A DNA stretch of 64,000 nucleotides from Streptomyces gossypii. Lineage in GTDB: Bacteria; Actinomycetota; Actinomycetes; Streptomycetales; Streptomycetaceae. Where the stretch lies: the NCBI RefSeq assembly GCF_025165795.1, contig NZ_JAJAGO010000010.1, forward strand, positions 248,001-312,000. Reading direction: 5' to 3'. Each line of letters opens with the position of its first letter. Positions within the stretch are counted from its first letter, which is position 1. Below the pieces are notes generated by a model. That model made no database searches. It saw only the letters and a program-made list of their open reading frames with translations, and was not told the DNA's origin. Shown here in pieces: positions 9,941 through 18,186 of this stretch. The position numbers and the translations under genes were made by a program.

Positions 9941-10605
9941 GGCTGTGGCAGCAGTGACGCGTCGGTGGCGCAGCCGGTCAGCCGACTGCGGATCGCCGCG
10001 CGGGCCCGCCCGTACGAGGCGGGGTCGTCGTGCAGGACGGAGTCGGCGTTCGCCGTCTCCAGAAAGGCGAGGATCTCGAAGGCGAGCTGGGCCACCTCGG
10101 TGTCCGGCCCGACCTCACCGGCCTCCCGCGCCTCCTCGATCGTCTGCTCGATGTAGGCGATCCACTCCCGGCGGGCCGTGGCGATCGCGTCCCGCACCGG
10201 GCCCTGGCGGGCGTCGAACTCGGCCGAGACGGAGTGGAAGAAGCAGCCACCCGGGAAGACCCGCTCCTCCGAGTAGCGGATCCAGCTCTCCGCCAGCGTC
10301 AGCACCCGGCCGATGCCGGGCGGTTCCTCCTGCGCGGGCTGCACCACATGCTGGACGTACACCCGCTTCGCCGCACGGACCGTCGCGAGCTGAAGCTCCT
10401 CCTTGGAGCCGAAGAGCGCGAAGACACCGCTCTTGCTCAGCTTCAGCTCACCCGCGAGCCGCCCCAGGGACAGCCCTGCCAGCCCCTCCACCGAGGCGAT
10501 GTCGACCGTCCTGCGCAGGATCAGCTGGCGCGTCTGGTTCCCGCGCTCGACCCGGCGGTCCGTACGGGCGGCCTCCGCCGGTACCGGTGTGCCTGTGTCC
10601 GTCAT
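9937..10605 (-). CDS. TetR-family transcriptional regulator
   Basis: Repressor-type protein of 222 aa. The N-terminal helix-turn-helix (about residues 20-65) includes LSLGRLAGELKLSKSGVFALFGSKEELQLATV, and the ligand-binding domain is all-helical. The sequence CFFHSVSAEFDARQGPVRDAI marks the TetR_C subgroup often found with hydrolases. ATG 10605 was chosen as the start; the frame runs upstream into mnmA without a better signal. It is convergent with the alpha/beta hydrolase, sharing a CTAG stop overlap, and 49 nt downstream of mnmA. The likely target is the hydrolase promoter at 8957-8987. Confidence 0.87.
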   Translation of the reverse strand: MTDTGTPVPAEAARTDRRVERGNQTRQLILRRTVDIASVEGLAGLSLGRLAGELKLSKSGVFALFGSKEELQLATVRAAKRVYVQHVVQPAQEEPPGIGRVLTLAESWIRYSEERVFPGGCFFHSVSAEFDARQGPVRDAIATARREWIAYIEQTIEEAREAGEVGPDTEVAQLAFEILAFLETANADSVLHDDPASYGRARAAIRSRLTGCATDASLLPQP

Positions 10606-10654
10606 CCGGCGGTGTCCCTTCCCCGTCTGCCCGCGTCCGCTCCGGCCTCGCGCC

Positions 10655-11812
10655 TCACACTCCGGACTGGGAGGCCAGCGGCCTGGTCCGCTCCGTCGTC
10701 GCGATCGTCGCCGAACCGACGACACGGGTGCCGTCGTAGAGCACGATCGCCTGGCCGGGCGCCACCCCGCGCATCGGCTCCGCGAAGCGCACCCGCAACT
10801 CGTCCTCACCCGGCTCGGCGATGACCTCGATCTCGCCGCCGTGCGCGCGGATCTGGGCCGTGTAGCGGCCGGGCGCGGCCGGGGCCGTGCCGCACCAGCG
10901 CGGCCGGACGGCGGTGAGGGCCGAGACGTCGAGAGACTCGGCGGGGCCGACGGTCACGGTGTTGTCCACCGGTGAGATGTCCAGCACGTAGCGCGGCTTG
11001 CCGTCCGGCGCCGGGTGCCCGATGCGCAGCCCCTTGCGCTGGCCGATGGTGAAGCCGTGCGCGCCGTCGTGGGTGCCCAGGCTGGCGCCCGACTCGTCCA
11101 GGATCTCGCCCTCCGAGCTGCCCAGGCGATCCGCCAGGAACCCCTGGGTGTCGCCGTCGGCGATGAAGCAGATGTCGTGGCTGTCCGGCTTGCGGGCCAC
11201 CGCCAGCCCGCGCTGCTCCGCCTCGGCCCGGATCTCGTCCTTGGTGGTGAGCGTGTCACCGAGCGGGAACACCGCGTGCGCCAGCTGCCGCTGGTCGAGC
11301 ACCCCGAGCACATAGCTCTGGTCCTTGGCCTCGTCGCTCGCCCGGTGCAGCTCGCGGGCCCCGTCGGCACCCCGTACCACGGTGGCGTAGTGGCCCGTGC
11401 ACACCGCGTCGAAGCCGAGTGCCAGCGCCTTGTCGAGCAGCGCCGCGAACTTGATCTTCTCGTTGCAGCGAAGACAGGGATTGGGCGTGCGCCCCGCCTC
11501 GTACTCGGCGACGAAATCCTCCACCACGTCCTCGCGGAAGCGCTCGGCGAGATCCCAGACGTAGAAGGGGATGCCGATCACGTCGGCGGCGCGGCGGGCG
11601 TCATGAGAATCCTCGACCGTGCAGCAGCCGCGGGCGCCCGTACGGAAGGACTGCGGGTTGGCGGAGAGCGCGAGATGCACGCCCGTCACGTCATGGCCCG
11701 CCGCGGCGGCCCGGGCGGCGGCGACGGCGGAGTCGACCCCGCCGGACATGGCGGCGAGGACACGGAGGCGGGTGGCGGGCTCGGGCGGCACGGCGGCGGG
11801 AGTGGCATCCAT
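10655..11812 (-). CDS. mnmA: tRNA-specific 2-thiouridylase MnmA
   Basis: ATP-dependent enzyme that puts sulfur on C2 of U34 in Lys, Glu and Gln tRNAs. The 385-aa protein has the PP-loop AMSGGVDSAVAA near residues 20-35. The catalytic cysteine pair is present: NPCLRCNEKIKF for the first and SHDICFIADGD for the second. GFTIGQRKGL is a typical central signature. The start MDATPAAV at 11812 has GGAGGGG just upstream; the open frame continues 106 codons further but with repetitive, non-conserved sequence. A cysteine desulfurase gene lies nearby on the same strand and is the likely sulfur source. Confidence 0.96.
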   Translation of the reverse strand: MDATPAAVPPEPATRLRVLAAMSGGVDSAVAAARAAAAGHDVTGVHLALSANPQSFRTGARGCCTVEDSHDARRAADVIGIPFYVWDLAERFREDVVEDFVAEYEAGRTPNPCLRCNEKIKFAALLDKALALGFDAVCTGHYATVVRGADGARELHRASDEAKDQSYVLGVLDQRQLAHAVFPLGDTLTTKDEIRAEAEQRGLAVARKPDSHDICFIADGDTQGFLADRLGSSEGEILDESGASLGTHDGAHGFTIGQRKGLRIGHPAPDGKPRYVLDISPVDNTVTVGPAESLDVSALTAVRPRWCGTAPAAPGRYTAQIRAHGGEIEVIAEPGEDELRVRFAEPMRGVAPGQAIVLYDGTRVVGSATIATTERTRPLASQSGV

Positions 11813-11975
11813 AACCCCTCCAGAGTACGGTGCCGCGCTTCTCTTCTCCGGTACGCCCGTGAGCGGGGCCGGTGCCGTGCTCCTCGCCGGGGAACCGGAG
11901 ACCGCACCGTGCGCGTTGTTCCGTCGCCGGACCGGAGAGCACCGGAGGCAGGCGAGCACACGCGACGGGAGACAC

Positions 11976-12794
11976 GTGCGGCACCAGACGCGGCCCCAAC
12001 CGGAGGAACCAGGACCGGAGGAACCAGGACCGACGGGGTCCGGGCCGGGGGAAGCAGGGGTGCGGGACGGGGCGGGCGGGTCGTCGGCCGCACCGGGCGG
12101 AGCGCCTGCCGGAAGGCGCGGCGGCGGCACCGCGCGCGACGGCAGCGGTGGCGTCAGCAGGCGTGCTCTGCTGATCGGCGGCGGCAGCGCCGCGGCCCTC
12201 GCCGTTGCCGGGTACGCGGCGCGGGACGCGCTCTCGCGCTGGTGGTGGCGGCTGCCGGGGAATGAGAAGCCGCGGACGCCCGGCGCCGTCGACTACCGGA
12301 CCGCCCAGTGGGTGGCAGCTGACGGCGCGAACTGGCGGCGGGCCGACCGCCCGGACGACTTCACCATCGACCGGATCGTCATCCACGTCATCCAGGGCAG
12401 CTACGCGATCGCGCTCAAGGTCTTCCAGGACCCTGCGCACGGCGCGGCGGCGCACTACGTGGTGCGCACCGGGGACGGACAGGTCGCGCAGATGGTCCGG
12501 GAACTGGATGTCGCCTACCACGCGGGTAACCGGGACTACAACCAGCGCAGCATCGGCATCGAGCACGAGGGATTCGTCGACCAGCCGGAGGACTTCACCG
12601 GTCCCATGTACGCGGCCTCGGCGAAACTGGCGGCGGACATCTGCGAGCGGTACGGCTTCCCCGCCGACCGGGAGCACATCATCGGGCACCATGAGGTCCC
12701 GGGCGCGGACCACACGGACCCGGGGCCCCACTGGGACTGGGAGCGCTATCTGGCTCTCGTGCGGGCGGAGCTGAACCAGCGCCGGGAGAGCTGA
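11976..12794 (+). CDS. Secreted N-acetylmuramoyl-L-alanine amidase (amidase_2/PGRP fold)
   Basis: Peptidoglycan amidase of 272 aa. The catalytic domain begins near residue 120 with IDRIVIHVIQGSY and contains the zinc-ligand histidines in VIHVIQ and HHEVPGADHTDPGPHWDW, plus the YHAGNRDYNQRSIGIEHEG core. A Tat-like signal (SRRALLIGGG followed by an Ala-rich hydrophobic stretch) spans about residues 62-90. Ahead of it is a Pro/Glu/Gly-rich leader with a 15-nt tandem repeat encoding EEPGP twice. GTG 11976 was chosen (GGGAGA upstream); GTG 12060 is an alternative that shortens the leader. It lies divergent from mnmA. The predicted role is cell-wall turnover outside the membrane. Confidence 0.85.
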   Translation: MRHQTRPQPEEPGPEEPGPTGSGPGEAGVRDGAGGSSAAPGGAPAGRRGGGTARDGSGGVSRRALLIGGGSAAALAVAGYAARDALSRWWWRLPGNEKPRTPGAVDYRTAQWVAADGANWRRADRPDDFTIDRIVIHVIQGSYAIALKVFQDPAHGAAAHYVVRTGDGQVAQMVRELDVAYHAGNRDYNQRSIGIEHEGFVDQPEDFTGPMYAASAKLAADICERYGFPADREHIIGHHEVPGADHTDPGPHWDWERYLALVRAELNQRRES

Positions 12795-12818
12795 GCGCCA
12801 CCGACCGGGCCAGGCGAG

Positions 12819-13997
12819 TCAGGTCAGTCCCGCCGACCGTGCCCGGTCCACCGCCGGTCCGATGGCCTCGGCCAGCGCCGCCACCTCGGCCTCCGTGGAG
12901 GTGTGCCCGAGCGAGAACCGCAAGGTGCCGCGCGCCAGTTCCGGATCGGCTCCGGCGGCCAGCAGCACATGGCTGGGCTGTGCCACCCCCGCCGTGCAGG
13001 CTGACCCTGTCGAGCACGCGATCCCCTGCGCGTCGAGCAGGAGCAGCAGCGAGTCGCCCTCGCAGCCGGGGAAGGAGAAGTGCGCGTTGGCGGGCAACCG
13101 CCCGGCCGGATCCGGGTCGCCGTTGAGGACGGCCTCCGGCACGACCTTGCGTATGGAGTCGATCAGCGCGTCGCGCAGGCCGCCGACGTCGGCGGCGAAG
13201 CCGGCGCGCCGCTCCTCAGCCAGCCCGGCCGCCGTGGCGAACGCGGCGACGGCGGGCACGTCCAGTGTGCCGGACCGTACGTCGCGCTCCTGGCCACCGC
13301 CGTGCAGCAGGGGCGTGGGCGCGTACTCACGGCCCAGCAGCAGGGCACCCACGCCGTACGGGCCGCCGATCTTGTGGCTGGTCAGGGTGAGCGCGGCCAG
13401 TCCGGAGGCGGCGAAGTCGACGGGCAGCTGCCCGACCGCCTGCACCGCGTCCGCGTGCATCGGGATGCCGGACTCGGCGGCGACAGCCGCGAGTTCGGCG
13501 ACGGGGAGAATGGTGCCGATCTCGTTGTTCGCCCACATCGCGGTGACCAGGGCCACATTCGAGGGGTCGCGGGCGATCGCCTCGCGGAGCGCCTCCGGGT
13601 GGACCCTCCCGTAGGTGTCCACCGGCAGCCACTCCACGACGGCCCCCTCGTGGTCCGCGAGCCAGTAGACCGCGTCCAGCACCGCGTGGTGCTCGACGGG
13701 GCTGGCCAGCACCCGCGTACGGGCGGGGTCGGCGGCCCGGCGCGACCAGTACAGTCCCTTGACCGCGAGATTGTCGGATTCGGTGCCGCCGCTGGTGAAC
13801 ACCACCTCACTGGGCCGGGCGCCGAGCGCCGCGGCGAGGGCCTCCCGGGCCTCCTCGACGGTACGGCGGGCCCGCCGCCCCGCGCCGTGCAGCGAGGAGG
13901 CATTGCCGGTGACGCCCAGGTGGGCGGTCATCGTGCGCACCGCCTCGGGGAGCATGGGCGTGGTGGCAGCGTGATCGAAGTAGGCGGAATCAGCCAT
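12819..13997 (-). CDS. Cysteine desulfurase (NifS/IscS family)
   Basis: PLP enzyme that releases sulfur from cysteine, 392 aa. Landmarks are FDHAATTPMLPEA at the N-terminus, the PLP-lysine in LTSHKIGGPYGVGALL, and the active-site cysteine loop ACSTGSACTAGVAQPSHVL near the C-terminus. The start MADSAYFDH at 13997 fits family N-termini; GGAAA precedes it weakly. It is co-directional with mnmA, separated by the amidase on the other strand. The association suggests this desulfurase feeds tRNA 2-thiolation. No Fe-S scaffold gene is adjacent. Confidence 0.94.
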   Translation of the reverse strand: MADSAYFDHAATTPMLPEAVRTMTAHLGVTGNASSLHGAGRRARRTVEEAREALAAALGARPSEVVFTSGGTESDNLAVKGLYWSRRAADPARTRVLASPVEHHAVLDAVYWLADHEGAVVEWLPVDTYGRVHPEALREAIARDPSNVALVTAMWANNEIGTILPVAELAAVAAESGIPMHADAVQAVGQLPVDFAASGLAALTLTSHKIGGPYGVGALLLGREYAPTPLLHGGGQERDVRSGTLDVPAVAAFATAAGLAEERRAGFAADVGGLRDALIDSIRKVVPEAVLNGDPDPAGRLPANAHFSFPGCEGDSLLLLLDAQGIACSTGSACTAGVAQPSHVLLAAGADPELARGTLRFSLGHTSTEAEVAALAEAIGPAVDRARSAGLT

Positions 13998-14152
13998 GAT
14001 GTTTCCGATTCTACGAGCCTTAGGGGGGCGCACGGCGGGGCGCGTGGGGTTCGTGCCCCGTAACGGTCTGGCGCACGCCGTAGCGCCGTGTGCCAGACCG
14101 GCTTGCTAGGGTCGCCCCGCCGGTCGACCGGCGTTGCGAGGGGGAGTTGCCG

Positions 14153-15472
14153 GTGGGTGTGGGACGAGTCCGGGTGTTGAGCACGAACGCACGCATCACG
14201 GGTGGGATCTTCTGCCTGCTCTTCGCACTGCACACCTGGACCTGGGTGCTCTACGACCTGTTCGAGCAGGGTACGGGCGGTATCTGGGATCTGTGGACAA
14301 GGTCCGCGCCCAGCGCGGCGATGGACAGCATGCCCGCCACCAGCGCAGGCGATGCCGGGCTCGGCCTGCTGCAGCTCGCCGCGGCCTTCGCCGCGTTCAC
14401 CGCCGCCGGATCGGCGGGCGGACTGCTGGCGGTGACCTGTGCGCTGACCTTCGCCTACCGGGTGCCGGTGATCTGGCACGCGGCGTCGCACGAGGAGTCC
14501 TCACCCTGGTACACGGTTCAGGGCTTCTTCGACGACGCCTCGCTGGACGCCGCGCTCATCAGCTGCGGCTGGGTGGCGGTCTTCACTGGTGTGCTGGCCG
14601 TCGTGCTGCTGGCGGGCAGGCAGGAGTGGCCACCCGCCCCGAACCCGTACGAGCCGTCGCCGGAGCCGCCGCTGCCGTCCGAGTCGCCGCAGCTTCCCAC
14701 CAAGGCCGGAGCCGTCGTCATCGCCGTGTGCCTCGGCATCATGACGGCGTACGGGATCGGCTGGAACATCCACACAGCCGCCGAGAGCGGTGGCGAGACC
14801 TGGCGGCAGTACTTCCTCGGAGAACACGCGGTGCTCCAGCTGCTGGACGTCGCTCCCGCCTGGCGGTGGACGATGCTCGCCGTGATCGGTGCCGTCGGGG
14901 TTTCGCTGGCAGCCAACCGGCGGGTGTCCGCGCGGGGGTTCGCGTTCGGCGTGGTCCTGGCGGTGCTGCCGGAAGCCGTCACCACGCTGTGGCAGTACGC
15001 CGACTCGGAGAGGCTCTTCGAGCTGGACGAGCGCGCTCGGATGCCGGATCTGATGAGGAAGGTGGAGCTCCTGCTGACGCTGGTCGGCGGACTGGCGGTC
15101 CTCGCGCTGGGTGTGCGCCCGGGCACGCCGGTGACACCCGAGGGGCCCGAGGAGGTTCCGTTCACTCCCTTGACCGTGGAGCTGGACCCGTACGACCCGC
15201 ACGCGGGCCCCCACCAGCAGTACGCCCAGCCGTATCAGCCGTATCAGCCGCAGGCATACGGCCAGGCCGTCCCGTACCAGCAGCACCCGGCGCCGTACCT
15301 GCAGTATCCGCCGCCCTACCAACAGGCCCCCCAGTATCAGCAGCCCCAGCGGCAGCACCCGCCGCCGCACTACGCCCAGCCGTACCCGCCGCCGCCCCAG
15401 CACGGCCCGCCTGCTGCCCATGGCCCCCCGGTAGTCCCGCCGCCCCCGCCGGGCCCTCCGCCCGGCTACTGA
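14153..15472 (+). CDS. Integral membrane protein with Pro/Gln/Tyr-rich C-terminal tail, unknown function
   Basis: I do not recognise a named family. The 439-aa protein has about six to seven hydrophobic segments over residues 8-320 (for example TGGIFCLLFALHTWTWVLY near the start and LLLTLVGGLAVLALGV near residue 305). A hydrophilic Pro-rich linker with repeated PEP/PSP units lies around residues 165-185. The last ~100 residues are disordered, built from repeats such as YQPYQPQAYGQ and PPPQHGPP. GTG 14153 was selected because GGGGAG lies 6 nt upstream; an alternative GTG is at 14174. A strong terminator follows. Such tails in actinobacteria often sit in the cytoplasm and may mediate self-association, but this is inference. 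Confidence 0.75.
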   Translation: MGVGRVRVLSTNARITGGIFCLLFALHTWTWVLYDLFEQGTGGIWDLWTRSAPSAAMDSMPATSAGDAGLGLLQLAAAFAAFTAAGSAGGLLAVTCALTFAYRVPVIWHAASHEESSPWYTVQGFFDDASLDAALISCGWVAVFTGVLAVVLLAGRQEWPPAPNPYEPSPEPPLPSESPQLPTKAGAVVIAVCLGIMTAYGIGWNIHTAAESGGETWRQYFLGEHAVLQLLDVAPAWRWTMLAVIGAVGVSLAANRRVSARGFAFGVVLAVLPEAVTTLWQYADSERLFELDERARMPDLMRKVELLLTLVGGLAVLALGVRPGTPVTPEGPEEVPFTPLTVELDPYDPHAGPHQQYAQPYQPYQPQAYGQAVPYQQHPAPYLQYPPPYQQAPQYQQPQRQHPPPHYAQPYPPPPQHGPPAAHGPPVVPPPPPGPPPGY

Positions 15473-15485
15473 CACATCTCCGCGA

Positions 15486-15522
15486 GAAGGCCCCCGCCGG
15501 TTTCGTCCCGTCGGGGGCCTTC
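15486..15522 (+). terminator. Rho-independent-type terminator
   Basis: A perfect 11-bp stem (GAAGGCCCCCG / CGGGGGCCTTC) encloses a 15-nt loop and is followed by a pyrimidine-rich, T-containing stretch. It ends the membrane-protein transcript and faces the dps gene. Confidence 0.8.
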
Positions 15523-15645
15523 TTCTGCCTTCTTCCGGTCGCGCTCCAGTTCGACCGCCGCGTTCGGTCTGGATTCCGGCGCATACGGGAAACACCCCTC
15601 GCGCCGTGTTATCCCTGCATACGGCTTTGCCGTACGGGTGGCGTT

Positions 15646-16140
15646 CTACGCGAGACGCTGATCCGAGCTGACGTTCTCGGCCTGGAACATCCAGTGCTGC
15701 TTCTCCAGTTCGAGGGTGAGGCTAATGAAGATGTCCTCCGTAGCCGAGTCCACCCTGCCGACGGCCGTCATCCGTTCGCGGGCCTTTCCGATGGAGGAGG
15801 ACAGGGCGGCGACCATCGTGGCGACCGCCACCGTGTCCTGCAGCCAGCCTTCATTGACCGTGCCGACCGCAGTTCCCGCGGCTACCGTCGAGGTCCGTCC
15901 GTCCGGGGGGATACCGAGTGCCGCGGCGCGCTCGGCAACCGTGTCCGAATAACGGCGCGCGAGGGTGACGACTTCGTCGAGCTGGAGATGGATGGAACGG
16001 AAACGCGGGCCCACGATGTTCCAGTGGATCTGTTTGGCGAGAAGGGAGAGGTCCACGAGGTCCACCAACTCGCCTTGGAGCGCCTCGCCCACGACCTTGA
16101 GGTCATGGTCGGGGAGTGTGCTCTTCACCGTGTATGTCAC
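15646..16140 (-). CDS. dps: Dps-family DNA-binding ferritin-like protein
   Basis: Protein of 164 aa that forms the dodecameric iron-storing, DNA-protecting Dps shell. Ferroxidase-centre motifs are visible: KQIHWNIVGPRFRSIHLQLDEVV supplies the conserved His, His, Asp and Glu. The C-terminal region (LTLELEKQHWMFQAE) matches the actinobacterial type. GTG 16140 (VTYTVKSTL) fits the usual N-terminus; a GTG at 16167 in the same frame would add nine residues. The lysine-rich N-terminal tail of E. coli Dps is absent, so DNA binding may be weak. It is divergent from the betaine-synthesis methyltransferase, which suggests a shared stress-responsive intergenic region. Confidence 0.93.
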   Translation of the reverse strand: MTYTVKSTLPDHDLKVVGEALQGELVDLVDLSLLAKQIHWNIVGPRFRSIHLQLDEVVTLARRYSDTVAERAAALGIPPDGRTSTVAAGTAVGTVNEGWLQDTVAVATMVAALSSSIGKARERMTAVGRVDSATEDIFISLTLELEKQHWMFQAENVSSDQRLA

Positions 16141-16522
16141 GATTAGTTCACTTTCTCTCGAGTGCACCCGTTCGCACCCCTACGGTACCGCCGCGCGCCG
16201 CATCGCGCCTGCTGTGCATCCGTGGCACTGCGTGCCGCAAGAGGGGTTCGACGATCACCGCCTGTTCGTAGGCTATTGCGACGAATTGTCGTTCTTGCAG
16301 CGCAGAAAAATTCTGGACGAAGAATGCGCTGGTCGAGCGCGCATTTGACGTCAATGGCCAGGTGTGATCAGAGATTCGGTGGCATGACTACCGCTCCCCG
16401 TGGATAGTGATGCGATGGAGCCCATGCGTGGTTCCCCGTAATCCTCCGCAGACTCGGGGTGCCCGCGCATTGCGGAGACCACCGACTCGACAACCGGAGG
16501 TTTCATCATTTCAGCGCGACCG
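16141..16522. other. Long divergent intergenic region between dps and the betaine methyltransferase
   Basis: These 382 nt are less GC-rich than the flanking genes and hold no supportable gene. Two inverted repeats stand out: CGAC-GAATT-GTCG at 16279-16291 and CAGAA-aaa-TTCTG at 16303-16315. A Shine-Dalgarno, GGAGG, lies at 16496-16500. I searched by eye for sigma-B-like or sigma-R-like promoter pairs and found none that were convincing. Both flanking genes are stress-related, so promoters for both should lie here. Confidence 0.5.
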
Positions 16523-18157
16523 GTGCAGGAATTTGGAGACAACCCGGTAGACGTCCGGGAAACAGGGCATTACACCGAGGAATATGTACCCAGCTTCGTG
16601 GAGAAGTGGGACTCGCTCATCGACTGGGAGAAGAGGAGTCAGAGCGAGGGTAACTTCTTCATCGACCTGCTGCGCAAGCGGGGCGTGAAGAGCGTGCTCG
16701 ACGTGGCGACGGGCACCGGATTCCACTCGGTGCAGCTGCTCGAGGCGGGCTTCGAGACCGTGAGTGCCGATGGAAGCGCCGAGATGCTGGCGCAGGCGTT
16801 CTCGAACGGGGTCAAGTACGGGGACCACATTCTGCGTGTAGTCCAGGCGGACTGGCGTTGGCTGAATCGCGACGTGCATGGTGAATACGACGCGATCGTC
16901 TGTCTCGGAAACTCTTTCACGCACCTCTTCTCGGAGAGTGACCGACGAAAGGCGCTCGCCGAGTTCTACGCCATGCTGAAGCATGACGGAGTGCTCATCC
17001 TGGACCAGCGGAACTACGACACGATCCTGGACCGCGGCTTCTCCAGCAAGCACATCTACTACTACTGCGGCGAGGATGTCGCGGTGGAACCGGAATACAT
17101 GGATGAGGGGCTGTGCCGTATGCGGTACAGTTTCGCGGACGATTCCGTGTACCACCTCAACATGTTTCCGCTGCGTAAAGACTACACACGTCAGCTGATG
17201 ACGGATGTGGGATTCCAGCGGGTCGAGACGTACGGCGACTTCCAGCACACCTACCGCGATGAGCAGCCAGATTTCTACGTCCATGTGGCGGAGAAGGCGT
17301 ACATCATGGAGGAGGGTGAGGACGGGCACTCGGCGGCGGTCTCCACGGCCCGCAGCTACTACAACTCCTCGGATGCCGACACCTTCTACGCCTCGGTGTG
17401 GGGCGGCGAGGACATCCACGTCGGCCTGTACGAGCGGGCCGACGAGCCCATCGTCGACGCCAGTCACCGCACCGTCGAGCGTATGGCGTCGAAGCTGTCG
17501 CTGACCGAGCGCTCCATCGTCCTGGACCTGGGCTCCGGTTACGGCGGCTCCGCACGCCACCTGGCCGAGAAGCACGGCTGCCGGGTCCTGGCGCTCAACC
17601 TCAGCGAGGTGGAGAACGAGCGGCATCGCACGCTCAACGCCGAGCGCGGGCTGACCGGCGCCATCGAGGTCGTCGACGGCTCGTTCGAGAGCATCCCCTA
17701 TCCCGACGACAGCGTCGACGTCGTCTGGTCCCAGGACGCCTTCCTGCACAGCGGTGACCGGCACCGGGTGCTGGAGGAGGTGGCACGGGTGTTGCGCCCG
17801 GGCGGTGAGCTGATCTTCACCGACCCGATGGCGGTCGACGGCTGCCCCACCGACGTGCTGAGGCCGATCCTGGACCGCATCCATCTCGACGACCTGGGCT
17901 CACCGGACTTCTACCGCCGTGAACTGGCCCGGCTGGGCTTCACCGAGGTGGGCGAGGGCGGCTTCGAGGAGCACCGCGAGCAGGTGGCCAGGCACTACGG
18001 AAGAGTGCTGGAGGAGACCGAGCGGCAGGAGGCCGACGGTCTGGGCGGCAAGGTCAGCGCGGACTACCTCACCCGCATGAAGAAGGGCCTCCGCGACTGG
18101 GTGCACGGCGGCCAGGAGCACCACCTGACCTGGGGCATCTTTCACTTCGTGCGCTAG
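16523..18157 (+). CDS. Fused glycine/sarcosine/dimethylglycine N-methyltransferase (glycine betaine synthesis)
   Basis: Makes the osmoprotectant glycine betaine by three SAM-dependent methylations of glycine. The 544-aa protein has two Rossmann methyltransferase domains. Domain 1 (about 1-265) has the SAM motif VLDVATGTGFHSVQLLEAGF and the GSMT-like segments FGDNPVDVRETGHY and LCLGNSFTHLF-type. Domain 2 (about 275-544) has VLDLGSGYGGSARHLAEKHGC and WSQDAFLHSGDR, as in dimethylglycine methyltransferases. The fused order is the one known for the halophile Actinopolyspora. The first canonical start is GTG 16523, but the only good Shine-Dalgarno (GGAGG) is 22 nt upstream. It sits 4-7 nt ahead of in-frame ATC 16505 and ATT 16508, so a non-canonical start is possible. 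It is divergent from dps and convergent with the RCK protein gene. Confidence 0.9.
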   Translation: MQEFGDNPVDVRETGHYTEEYVPSFVEKWDSLIDWEKRSQSEGNFFIDLLRKRGVKSVLDVATGTGFHSVQLLEAGFETVSADGSAEMLAQAFSNGVKYGDHILRVVQADWRWLNRDVHGEYDAIVCLGNSFTHLFSESDRRKALAEFYAMLKHDGVLILDQRNYDTILDRGFSSKHIYYYCGEDVAVEPEYMDEGLCRMRYSFADDSVYHLNMFPLRKDYTRQLMTDVGFQRVETYGDFQHTYRDEQPDFYVHVAEKAYIMEEGEDGHSAAVSTARSYYNSSDADTFYASVWGGEDIHVGLYERADEPIVDASHRTVERMASKLSLTERSIVLDLGSGYGGSARHLAEKHGCRVLALNLSEVENERHRTLNAERGLTGAIEVVDGSFESIPYPDDSVDVVWSQDAFLHSGDRHRVLEEVARVLRPGGELIFTDPMAVDGCPTDVLRPILDRIHLDDLGSPDFYRRELARLGFTEVGEGGFEEHREQVARHYGRVLEETERQEADGLGGKVSADYLTRMKKGLRDWVHGGQEHHLTWGIFHFVR

Positions 18158-18186
18158 GGAGCCACTTCGGGCCCGTGCGCCCGCCG

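Noticed and set aside
16148..16354. 68-codon minus-strand frame in the dps-methyltransferase gap
   Set aside because: No ribosome site, no recognisable motif, and it overlaps the start region of dps.
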